From contig JALVEM010000484.1 in NCBI GenBank assembly GCA_027030825.1, forward strand, positions 1 to 7,234: a stretch of DNA of 7,234 bases. Reading direction: 5' to 3'. Below are positions 1-6,980 of the stretch, piece by piece (position 1 is the first letter of the stretch; every line of letters starts with the position of its first letter). Below the pieces are notes generated by a model, which was given only the letters and a program-made list of their open reading frames with translations, was not told the DNA's origin and did not search any database. Source of the stretch: Thiohalobacter sp. GTDB taxonomy: Bacteria; Pseudomonadota; Gammaproteobacteria; Thiohalobacterales; Thiohalobacteraceae. A program made the translations under genes and the position numbers.

Positions 1-100
1 TCGGGAACTCGCCCTGCGGGCTCGAACAACCCTCGCTCGTCTCGCCGGCTGTCCGCGATGCTCGGCTTCGCCGAGTCGGCCGTGCCGGGGCAGTCGCAAC
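1..100. other. Non-coding end of window downstream of nrdR
   Basis: I see no convincing gene here. The stretch is G+C-rich and contains small inverted repeats. The clearest is CTCGGC-TTC-GCCGAG at 61-75, and a weaker one is GCCC-TGC-GGGC at 11-21. The 61-75 stem lies downstream of the nrdR stop and could be transcribed from that operon. It is not followed by a T-run on the minus strand, so it is not a good intrinsic terminator. In many gammaproteobacteria ribD follows nrdR, but no ribD sequence is visible in these 130 bases. Confidence 0.5.
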
Positions 101-130
101 CCTTCCAGCTTCGAGCTTCGAGCTTCCGAA
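101..130. repeat. 7-bp tandem repeat just after nrdR stop
   Basis: AGCTTCG occurs at 107-113 and 114-120, followed by AGCTTCC at 121-127, with a half unit at 103-106. The array begins 3 nt beyond the nrdR stop codon (131-133, TAA on the minus strand). Its far edge is CCTTCCAGCT (101-110), which matches the edge of the array after msrP at 6930-6939 in 9 of 10 positions. It is non-coding. The function is unknown. Confidence 0.7.
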
Positions 131-643
131 TTAGACTCCCCCCTCGTCTTCCGGGATGAGCGGAATCTGGCTGCGCCGCTCCTCCGGCGTGGGCTCCTGC
201 TCCAGCCGTTCGATCTCTTCCCGGAAGGCGTTGACGTCCTGGAAGCTGCGATAGACCGAGGCGAACCGCACGTAGGCCACCTGATCGAGACGGCGAAGCT
301 CGTCCATGATGAGCTCGCCGATGTCCTTGGAGCCGACCTCGCGCTCGCCACCGGCCAGCAGGCGCCGGCGAATGCGTTCGATGGCGGCCTCGACCTCCTC
401 GGTGCTCACGGGCCGCTTCTCGAGGGCCCGCAGCATGCCGGCCCGCATCTTCTCCTCGTCGAAGGGCTCGCGGCTGCCGTCGCGCTTGACGACGCGCGGC
501 ATGACGAGCACGGCCTCCTCGAAGGTGGTGAAGCGCTCGCCGCACTTCACGCATTCACGGCGGCGACGCACCTGCGCGCCGCCACCGGCCAGCCGGGAGT
601 CGACCACCTTGGTGTCCTCGGCACCACAGAAGGGGCAGTGCAT
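131..643 (-). CDS. nrdR: Transcriptional repressor NrdR
   Basis: NrdR is a zinc- and nucleotide-binding repressor of ribonucleotide reductase operons, acting in the cytoplasm on NrdR-box pairs. The 170-residue product has the family layout. An N-terminal zinc ribbon has cysteines C3, C6, C31 and C34, followed by the basic RRRRE stretch at 27-30 and the CGERFTT motif at 34-40. An ATP-cone domain spans about residues 49-139. The charged tail of about 30 residues (PTPEERR... to GGV) makes it roughly 20 residues longer than E. coli NrdR; such tails vary in the family. The start is supported by ACCTCC at 649-654 (GGAGGT on the minus strand), 5 nt upstream of the ATG. It follows glyA by 15 nt and is probably co-transcribed with it. 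No NrdR-box pair or nrd gene was seen in the window, so its targets lie elsewhere. Confidence 0.97.
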   Translation of the reverse strand: MHCPFCGAEDTKVVDSRLAGGGAQVRRRRECVKCGERFTTFEEAVLVMPRVVKRDGSREPFDEEKMRAGMLRALEKRPVSTEEVEAAIERIRRRLLAGGEREVGSKDIGELIMDELRRLDQVAYVRFASVYRSFQDVNAFREEIERLEQEPTPEERRSQIPLIPEDEGGV

Positions 644-658
644 GCCGGACCTCCGCGA

Positions 659-1912
659 TCAGCCGTAGACCGGATACTTCCGGCACAGCGCCAGTACCTT
701 CTCCTTCACCTGACCGATGACCTCCTCGCTGCCGCGGCTGTCGATGATGTCGCACATCCAGTGGGCGAGATCGCGGGCCTCGGCCTCGCCGAAGCCGCGC
801 GTGGTCATGGCCGGCGTCCCGATGCGGATGCCGGAGGTGACGAAGGGCGACTGGGGATCGTTGGGCACGGCGTTTTTGTTCACCGTGATGTTGGCGGCGC
901 CCAGCCAGGCGTCGACGTCCTTGCCGGTCAGTCCCTGCTCGATGAAGCTGACCAGGAACAGGTGATCGTCGGTGCCCTTCGATACCACGTCGTAGCCGCG
1001 TTCCATGAACACCTCGGCCATGACGCGGGCATTGACCAGCACCTGCTTCTGGTATTCGACGAACTCGGGCTCCATGGCTTCCTTGAAGGCCACGGCCTTG
1101 GCCGCGATCACGTGCATGAGCGGCCCGCCCTGGGTGCCGGGAAAGACCGTTGAATTGAGCTTTTTCTCGACCTCGGGATTGGCCCTGGCGAGAATCAGGC
1201 CGCCACGCGGCCCGCGCAGGGTCTTGTGCGTGGTGGTGGTGGTCACGTCGGCGATCTGCACCGGGCTGGGATAGAGCCCGGCGGCGACCAGGCCGGCGAC
1301 GTGGGCCATGTCCACCATCAGCCAGGCGCCGACCTCGTCGGCGATCTCGCGGAAGACGTTCCAGTCCAGGGTGCGGGAATAGGCCGAGAAGCCGCCGACG
1401 ATCATCTTCGGCCGGTGCTCGCGGGCAAGCCGGCGGATCTCGTCGTAGTCGACCTCGCCGGTCTCGGGATTCAGGCCGTACTGCACGGCGTGGAACAGCT
1501 TGCCGGAGAAGTTGACCTTCGCACCGTGGGTGAGATGACCACCGTGGGCCAGGCTCATGCCGAGGATGGTGTCGCCCGGCTCGAGCAGGGCCAGATAGAC
1601 CGCGGCGTTGGCCTGGGAACCGGAATGGGGCTGGACGTTGGCGTAGTCGGCGCCGAAGAGCGCCTTGGCCCGGTCGATGGCCAGCTGCTCGGCGATGTCC
1701 ACGTACTCGCAGCCGCCATAGTAACGCCGGCCCGGGTAGCCTTCGGCATACTTGTTGGTCAGCACCGAGCCCTGGGCCTGCATCACCCGCGGGCTGGCAT
1801 AGTTCTCGGAGGCGATCAGCTCGATGTGCTCTTCCTGCCGCCGCGCCTCGCCCTGGATGGCGGACCACAATTCGTCGTCGTACCCCGCGATGGTCATGTC
1901 CTTGCGGAACAT
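659..1912 (-). CDS. glyA: Serine hydroxymethyltransferase GlyA
   Basis: GlyA is a cytoplasmic PLP enzyme that interconverts serine plus tetrahydrofolate with glycine plus 5,10-methylene-tetrahydrofolate. It supplies glycine and one-carbon units. From the ATG at 1912 the product is 417 residues, the usual length. Visible family motifs are ELIASENYAS (31-40), the YYGGCEYVD region (64-72), HSGSQAN (96-102), DMAHVAGL (201-208) and the PLP-lysine segment TTTTTHKTLRGPRGG, with the Schiff-base lysine at K230. An in-frame ATG at 1975 would add 21 residues (MAAFRPAAAG...) with no family counterpart. I reject it because it overlaps the predicted -10 element, whereas the 1912 start has a GGAGGT ribosome-binding site at 1925-1920 with a 7-nt spacer. 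nrdR follows 15 nt downstream. Confidence 0.97.
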   Translation of the reverse strand: MFRKDMTIAGYDDELWSAIQGEARRQEEHIELIASENYASPRVMQAQGSVLTNKYAEGYPGRRYYGGCEYVDIAEQLAIDRAKALFGADYANVQPHSGSQANAAVYLALLEPGDTILGMSLAHGGHLTHGAKVNFSGKLFHAVQYGLNPETGEVDYDEIRRLAREHRPKMIVGGFSAYSRTLDWNVFREIADEVGAWLMVDMAHVAGLVAAGLYPSPVQIADVTTTTTHKTLRGPRGGLILARANPEVEKKLNSTVFPGTQGGPLMHVIAAKAVAFKEAMEPEFVEYQKQVLVNARVMAEVFMERGYDVVSKGTDDHLFLVSFIEQGLTGKDVDAWLGAANITVNKNAVPNDPQSPFVTSGIRIGTPAMTTRGFGEAEARDLAHWMCDIIDSRGSEEVIGQVKEKVLALCRKYPVYG

Positions 1913-1919
1913 CTGCTGC

Positions 1920-1925
1920 ACCTCC
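1920..1925 (-). promoter_or_regulatory. Ribosome-binding site fixing the glyA start
   Basis: The plus strand reads ACCTCC, so the minus-strand mRNA carries GGAGGU 7 nt before the ATG at 1912. This near-perfect Shine-Dalgarno sequence decides between that start and the longer in-frame ATG at 1975. Confidence 0.85.
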
Positions 1926-1934
1926 GAATCCGTG

Positions 1935-1964
1935 AAAACAGCCCGCCCGGCGGCAGCCGGGCGG
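1935..1964 (-). promoter_or_regulatory. Hairpin in glyA leader, terminator-like
   Basis: On the minus strand a perfect 9-bp G+C stem (arms 1964-1956 and 1951-1943) closes a 4-nt loop (TGCC). It is followed by GCTGTTTTC, a short T-rich run at 1940-1935. It sits between the predicted glyA promoter and the GGAGGT site, close to the predicted transcript 5' end. It could be an attenuator, a 5'-end stabilising hairpin, or neither. The T-run is short and a terminator about 30 nt from a start site would be unusual. It is too small to be a glycine riboswitch. Confidence 0.4.
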
Positions 1965-1973
1965 AAGGCGGCC

Positions 1974-2003
1974 ATTCTAGCCGATCCGGGCCTGCCGCGT
2001 CAT
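1974..2003 (-). promoter_or_regulatory. Candidate sigma70 promoter for glyA
   Basis: On the minus strand, TAGAAT at 1979-1974 matches the -10 consensus at 5 of 6 bases. ATGACG at 2003-1998 matches TTGACA at 4 of 6, with an 18-nt spacer. The start would fall near 1967, giving a leader of about 55 nt. This agrees with translation from 1912 rather than 1975. The assignment is by eye and unmeasured. Confidence 0.45.
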
Positions 2004-2020
2004 TCGCCATCGGCTATAAT
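1992..2020 (+). promoter_or_regulatory. Candidate sigma70 promoter for ettA
   Basis: A perfect TATAAT -10 is present at 2015-2020, with a weak -35 (CTGCCG, 3 of 6) at 1992-1997 and a 17-nt spacer. The start would be near 2027, about 38 nt before the ettA ATG. It overlaps the candidate glyA promoter on the other strand, so the two polymerases could not easily bind together. The -10 is strong evidence and the -35 is weak. Confidence 0.5.
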
Positions 2021-2064
2021 GGCGGGTCTTCTCCACGGAATCATTCGAGTACCGACATCCCGAC

Positions 2065-3729
<1,665 letters not shown>

Positions 3730-3744
3730 GACGAGGACACGCCG

Positions 3745-4182
3745 ATGCCGTCACGACTGGACCGGGGCACCCGCATCTACGCCACCGTGCTGGCGGTGCT
3801 GGTGCTGGTCATCGTCATCGGCTACCGGTTCGCCGGTTACAGCCCCCGGCTCGACGAGCTGAACGAACTGCTCGCCTCGGACCCCGAACTGGCGAACTAC
3901 CCCTACCGATTCCGGGTCATCGAATTCGATGCGGACAAGGGCCGGGCCGTGGTCACCAGTCCGCGTTCGCCCCTCGTGCCGGCGACCCGCGCCATCGGCA
4001 TCCTCTTTCCGAAACTGGCCGGCCGGCCGGCGGACGATCCCGAGGTGCAGGCGGCACAGAAGGATCTGGCCCGGCACCAGGCCCGGGCGCGCAAACTGCT
4101 TCTGCAGCAGCCGGACGTGAAGGAGGTCATCTGGCAGCTCGACCGCCAGTGGTACCAGTCGCACGGCGTGCCGATCATGTGA
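3745..4182 (+). CDS. Small single-pass membrane protein, unknown function
   Basis: I do not recognise a named family. The 145-residue product has a short basic N-terminus (R4, R7, R10) and one strongly hydrophobic helix at about 11-27. The positive-inside rule then places the rest in the periplasm. The soluble part has LDELNELLASDPELANYPYRF (about 36-56), a probable short beta region, and an Ala/Gln/Arg-rich helix near 100-122. It ends in a W/Y-containing C-terminus (VIWQLDRQWYQSHG, 128-141). There are no cysteines, lipobox or catalytic motif. The start is supported by GAGGA at 3733-3737, 7 nt before the ATG. It lies 15 nt behind ettA and is probably co-transcribed. Codon use looks like that of its neighbours, so it appears to be a real resident gene. 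Its stop is 1 nt from the stop of the convergent gene. Confidence 0.85.
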   Translation: MPSRLDRGTRIYATVLAVLVLVIVIGYRFAGYSPRLDELNELLASDPELANYPYRFRVIEFDADKGRAVVTSPRSPLVPATRAIGILFPKLAGRPADDPEVQAAQKDLARHQARARKLLLQQPDVKEVIWQLDRQWYQSHGVPIM

Positions 4183-4183
4183 A

Positions 4184-5770
4184 TCAATGGACCCAGCGGG
4201 AGGGATCGGCGGCCTGCCAGTCGGATTTCCAGGCCTCCGGCACGCAGCCCGGTTCCAGCAGGCAACCATTCTCGAGCCAGGGATAGAGTTCGGCATAACT
4301 GCGGATGTCGGTGCCGTCGATGCGTCGCATGATGTGACAGGGCCGGATCTCGTCCGGCGAGGTCAGGCCCGCGCTGCCCACCAGCTCCAGCAGCGCATGA
4401 ATGGTCGCCTCGTGATAACGCATCACGCGCATGGCCTTGTCCTCCACATCGAGCTGCCGCCAGCGGCTCGGGTCCTGGGTTGCCACCCCGCTGGGGCAGG
4501 TGTTGGCGTTGCATTCCCGAGCCTGAATGCAGCCCAGCGCGAACATGAAGGCCCGCGCCGCATTCACCGTATCCGCACCCAGCGCCAGCAGCCGCGCCAT
4601 GTGGAAGCCGGAGGCCACCTTGCCGGCCGCGATCACCCGCACCTGATCCCGCAATCCGATGCCGACCAGCATGTTGTGCACCAGCATCAGGCCGTCGCGC
4701 ATGGGCATGCCGACCGAGTTGGTCAGCTCGATGGGCGCCGCGCCGGTCCCCCCTTCCCCGCCATCGACGGTGATGAAATCCGGCACGATGCCGCTCTCCA
4801 GCATGGCCTTGCCGATGGCCAGCACCTCGATGCGGTGCCCCACGCACAGCTTGAAGCCCACCGGCTTGCCGCCCGAGAGTTCGCGCAGCTGGGCGATGAA
4901 TTCCAGCAGGCCGATGGGCGAGGCGAAGGTGGTGTGATAGGGCGGCGAGACGACATCCTCGCCCACCGGCACGCCGCGGATCTCGGCGATCTCCTCGGTC
5001 ACCTTGACGCCGGGCAGGAAACCGCCATGCCCCGGCTTCGCCCCCTGGGATAGCTTCAGTTCGATCATCTTCACCTGAGGTTCCCGGGCCTGCTCGGTGA
5101 ACTGCACGGGATCGAAGCGGCCATCCTTCATTCGGCAACCGAAATAGCCGGTGCCGATCTGCCAGATCAGATCCCCGCCATGCTCGCGATGCCAGCAGCT
5201 GATGCCGCCCTCGCCCGTGTTGTGCGCGAAGTTGCCCATTCGGGCCCCCTTGTTCAGCGCCAGGATGGCCGTGCGGCTGAGCGCTCCGTAGCTGAGCGCC
5301 GAGATGTTGAGATGCGACGCCTCGTAGGGAAGCCGGCAGGCCACACTGCCGAAGCGCACCCGCGGCTCGTGGACCGGCGGACGTTTCGGCATGAGGGTCG
5401 GGTTCATCCACTCGTAGCCGGGACGGTAGGTCTCGAAGATGGTCCCGAAGGCGCGGGTGTCACGCACGCCCTTGGCCCGCTGGTAGACCAGTGAACGAAA
5501 CTCCCGATTGAAGGGCATGCCGTTGGTATCGGACTCCACGAAATACTGCTGAACCTCGGGGCGAATGGATTCCATCAGATAACGGAGATTGCCGATCACG
5601 GGATAGATGCGGCGGATGGTATGCCGACGCTGGGTCATGTCGATCACGCCGATCAGGATCAGTGGACCGATGATCCAGAAGAGATGCACGGCGCCGGGCC
5701 ACCACTGCATGAGCAGCAGCACGAGCGCGGGCGCGAGAATCGCGAAGAGGATGAACAGGCGTCGGACCAT
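4184..5770 (-). CDS. Membrane-anchored FMN-binding glutamate synthase-domain protein
   Basis: This 528-residue protein carries the FMN/Fe-S synthase domain of glutamate synthase (GltB/YerD-like). It lacks the amidotransferase and N-terminal domains of full GltB and its partner GltD. Two hydrophobic helices (about 5-22 and 28-44) anchor the N-terminus. The TIM-barrel region contains SALSYGALS (157-165), HNTGEGG (183-189), GTGYFGCR (206-213), KPGHGG (245-250), the glycine-rich DGGEGGTGAAP (336-346) and AAGK (381-384). The 3Fe-4S cysteines are C414, C420 and C425 in CIQAREC...TCPSGVATQ. All key residues expected of the domain appear present. The start has an AAGGT site at 5781-5777, 6 nt before the ATG. 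Without a glutaminase domain, glutamine-dependent glutamate synthesis by this protein alone is unlikely, so substrate and electron donor are unknown. It lies 48 nt after msrQ on the same strand and may share its transcript. Confidence 0.88.
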   Translation of the reverse strand: MVRRLFILFAILAPALVLLLMQWWPGAVHLFWIIGPLILIGVIDMTQRRHTIRRIYPVIGNLRYLMESIRPEVQQYFVESDTNGMPFNREFRSLVYQRAKGVRDTRAFGTIFETYRPGYEWMNPTLMPKRPPVHEPRVRFGSVACRLPYEASHLNISALSYGALSRTAILALNKGARMGNFAHNTGEGGISCWHREHGGDLIWQIGTGYFGCRMKDGRFDPVQFTEQAREPQVKMIELKLSQGAKPGHGGFLPGVKVTEEIAEIRGVPVGEDVVSPPYHTTFASPIGLLEFIAQLRELSGGKPVGFKLCVGHRIEVLAIGKAMLESGIVPDFITVDGGEGGTGAAPIELTNSVGMPMRDGLMLVHNMLVGIGLRDQVRVIAAGKVASGFHMARLLALGADTVNAARAFMFALGCIQARECNANTCPSGVATQDPSRWRQLDVEDKAMRVMRYHEATIHALLELVGSAGLTSPDEIRPCHIMRRIDGTDIRSYAELYPWLENGCLLEPGCVPEAWKSDWQAADPSRWVH

Positions 5771-5802
5771 GCAGTCACCTTGTCCTTTGTATTTACTGTG
5801 AC

Positions 5803-5830
5803 CCGGCCACTCTACCGGTCAGGTGGCCGG
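5803..5830 (-). other. Inverted repeat at the msrQ stop
   Basis: CCGGCCAC (5803-5810) and GTGGCCGG (5823-5830) form perfect 8-bp arms around a 12-nt loop that includes the msrQ stop (5819-5821). On the minus strand it is not followed by a T-run, so it is a poor intrinsic terminator. It could be an mRNA-processing or stability hairpin between msrQ and the flavoprotein gene, or chance in G+C-rich DNA. Confidence 0.35.
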
Positions 5831-6421
5831 CTGTCTTCCCCTTGTAACCAGTATCGGAAGCCGCAGGCCGAGCAGAATCAGGGTGATCAACAGATACAGC
5901 AGCGGCTCGCGCCAGTCGGCCTTCACCAGCAGGAAACAATGCACCACGGCAAGCGGCGCGATCACATAGATCATTCGGTGCAACCGCTTCCAGTGCCTTC
6001 CCAACCGGCGCATCATGGCGCGAGTGGAGGTCGCCGCCAGCGGCACGAGCAGCAGCCACGAGAGCATGCCTAGCGTGATAAAGGGGCGCTTCAGGATGTC
6101 CCGGCCGATCTCGGACCAGTCGAAGAACTGGTCCAGCCACAGATAGCCGAGAAGATGCAGGCTGGCGTAGAAAAAGGCGAACAGCCCCAGCATGCGGCGC
6201 TTGCGCATCCACCACGTCCAGCCCGTGCGCCGCACCAGCGGTGTGACTGCAAGCGTGATCAGCAGGAAGCGCAACGCCCAGTCGCCGAGTCCGCGCGTGA
6301 CCGCCTCGATTGGATTCGCCCCCAGCCGGTCGGTCAAGGCTGCGAACCCCAGCCAAGCGGCCGGCAGCAGACAGGCGACAAAGGCCAGCTTTCCCCTCAC
6401 ATCCGATCCCTTCACATCCAC
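5819..6421 (-). CDS. msrQ: MsrQ, heme-binding membrane subunit of MsrPQ
   Basis: MsrQ is an inner-membrane b-type heme protein of the ferric-reductase-like fold. It passes electrons to the periplasmic molybdoenzyme MsrP, which reduces methionine sulfoxide in envelope proteins. The 200-residue product is of usual length, with about six hydrophobic segments. It has the family stretches TPLVRR (60-65), RKRRMLGLFAFFYASLHLLGY (73-93) and GRHWKRLHRMIY (141-152). Likely heme-ligand histidines are H89, H148 and H161, by comparison with the three conserved histidines of E. coli MsrQ. The first codon in frame is GTG at 6421-6419, preceded by GGGAAGAGA. A second GTG at 6415 is almost as well placed, so the true start may be two residues shorter. 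msrP lies upstream on the same strand but 559 bp away, where the two are usually adjacent. Confidence 0.93.
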   Translation of the reverse strand: MDVKGSDVRGKLAFVACLLPAAWLGFAALTDRLGANPIEAVTRGLGDWALRFLLITLAVTPLVRRTGWTWWMRKRRMLGLFAFFYASLHLLGYLWLDQFFDWSEIGRDILKRPFITLGMLSWLLLVPLAATSTRAMMRRLGRHWKRLHRMIYVIAPLAVVHCFLLVKADWREPLLYLLITLILLGLRLPILVTRGRQPAT

Positions 6422-6575
6422 TCTCTTCCCATGGCTGTTCGTCGCACAATCATTCCGTCATCTGCTCGTCTACCCGAGGCCGAGAGCATTGCCCGATCAC
6501 GGCAGCCGCAACGTTCAAGCATCACTGGACTCGGTTGCCCCGGTCACAGACTCCGCAGCTCGCCCTGCACCTTCA
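6422..6575. other. Non-coding spacer upstream of msrQ
   Basis: I see no gene or repeat in this stretch. Any promoter specific to msrQ would have to lie here or among the repeats further upstream. I found no convincing -35/-10 pair on the minus strand by eye. Open frames crossing it are short, lack family resemblance, and run through the repeat sequences beyond 6576. Confidence 0.4.
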
Positions 6576-6710
6576 GTCATTCCGGAAAGCGCGTAGCGCT
6601 TATCCGGAATCCAGAATGAATTACAGCCACGACAGCCAGAACCAACGTGGTCTCTGGATTCCGGGTCTCGCTCCCCCGGCTCAAGGCCGGGATCGCTCGC
6701 CCGGAATGAC
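6576..6710. repeat. Composite of two inverted palindromic repeats
   Basis: The 135-bp block is bounded by GTCATTCCGG (6576-6585) and its exact reverse complement CCGGAATGAC (6701-6710). It consists of two copies of one repeat type in opposite orientation. Unit 1 is a near-perfect hairpin: ATTCCGGA (6579-6586) with TCCGGAAT (6603-6610), inner arms AAGCGC and GCGCTT, and one bulged A at 6602. Unit 2 has ATTCCGGG (6658-6665) with CCCGGAAT (6700-6707) and an inner stem CCCGGC/GCCGGG (6675-6680, 6686-6691). The inner edges CCGGAATCCAGA (6604-6615) and TCTGGATTCCGG (6653-6664) are also exact reverse complements. The layout resembles dispersed ATTCC-palindromes such as the Neisseria dRS3 type, a comparison by pattern only. 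No target duplication was seen. Confidence 0.8.
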
Positions 6711-6786
6711 GACATAGACGGCACGTCCCGGCCGGAGCCGGACCGATTTGCCGAAATGAAGAAGGAAAGAACCGCCCGCCGGATGA

Positions 6787-6929
6787 ATGGCCACGGAAAC
6801 ACACGGTAAAACACGGAATGTCCATCATTCACCGAACCTCGAGATTGGCGTGTGCTTCCAGCGTATCTGTTCTGTAACCCGATGCAAGCCATCATCACTT
6901 TCCGTGGATTCGGTGGATTCCGTGGCCAT
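6787..6929. repeat. 143-bp element with inverted short-period arrays at each end
   Basis: ATGGCCACGGAA (6787-6798) is the exact reverse complement of TTCCGTGGCCAT (6918-6929). Each end carries three inward-facing copies of a CACGGAA-like unit. The left end has CACGGAAACA, CACGGTAAAA and CACGGAATG at a 10-bp period. The right end, on the minus strand, has CCACGGAAT, CCACCGAAT and CCACGGAAA at a 9-bp period. Just inside lie related direct copies, CCATCATTCAC (6822-6832) and CCATCATCAC (6889-6898). The core shows no coding potential. It may be a small non-autonomous element or a structured spacer. Confidence 0.65.
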
Positions 6930-6980
6930 CCTTCCTGCTTCTGAATTCTGAATTCTGAATTCTGGATTCTGGATTCTGAT
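6930..6980. repeat. 7-bp tandem repeat abutting the msrP stop
   Basis: Six consecutive 7-bp units run from 6939 to 6980: TTCTGAA three times, TTCTGGA twice and TTCTGAT once. They end at the base before the msrP stop codon (6981-6983). Substitutions are grouped, with the GGA variant adjacent to the gene, as in arrays that grow by local duplication. The outer edge CCTTCCTGCT (6930-6939) matches the edge of the array after nrdR in 9 of 10 positions. The array is non-coding and more A+T-rich than the surrounding genes. Confidence 0.85.

Noticed and set aside
555..1868. 437-residue open frame on the minus strand
   Set aside because: It is a shifted-frame shadow of glyA, with Arg/Gly/Ala-rich low-complexity sequence typical of G+C-rich DNA.
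1913..1973. Glycine riboswitch upstream of glyA
   Set aside because: The predicted leader is about 55 nt, dominated by one hairpin, far too short for a glycine aptamer.
1913..1975. Longer glyA start at the ATG at 1975
   Set aside because: The added 21 residues do not resemble the family, the ATG lies within the predicted -10 element, and a strong GGAGGT site precedes the ATG at 1912.
5771..5818. Separate promoter for the flavoprotein gene
   Set aside because: Only weak A+T sequence (AGTAAATACA on the minus strand) is present, with no matching -35; co-transcription with msrQ is simpler.
6515..6898. 127-residue open frame across the msrP-msrQ spacer, minus strand
   Set aside because: It translates straight through the inverted repeats (for example SFRASDPGLEPGERDPESR), has no good ribosome-binding site seen, and shows no family resemblance.
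6787..6980. CRISPR-like or phase-variable coding repeats
   Set aside because: Units are only 7-10 bp with no spacers of CRISPR length, and the arrays lie outside coding sequence.
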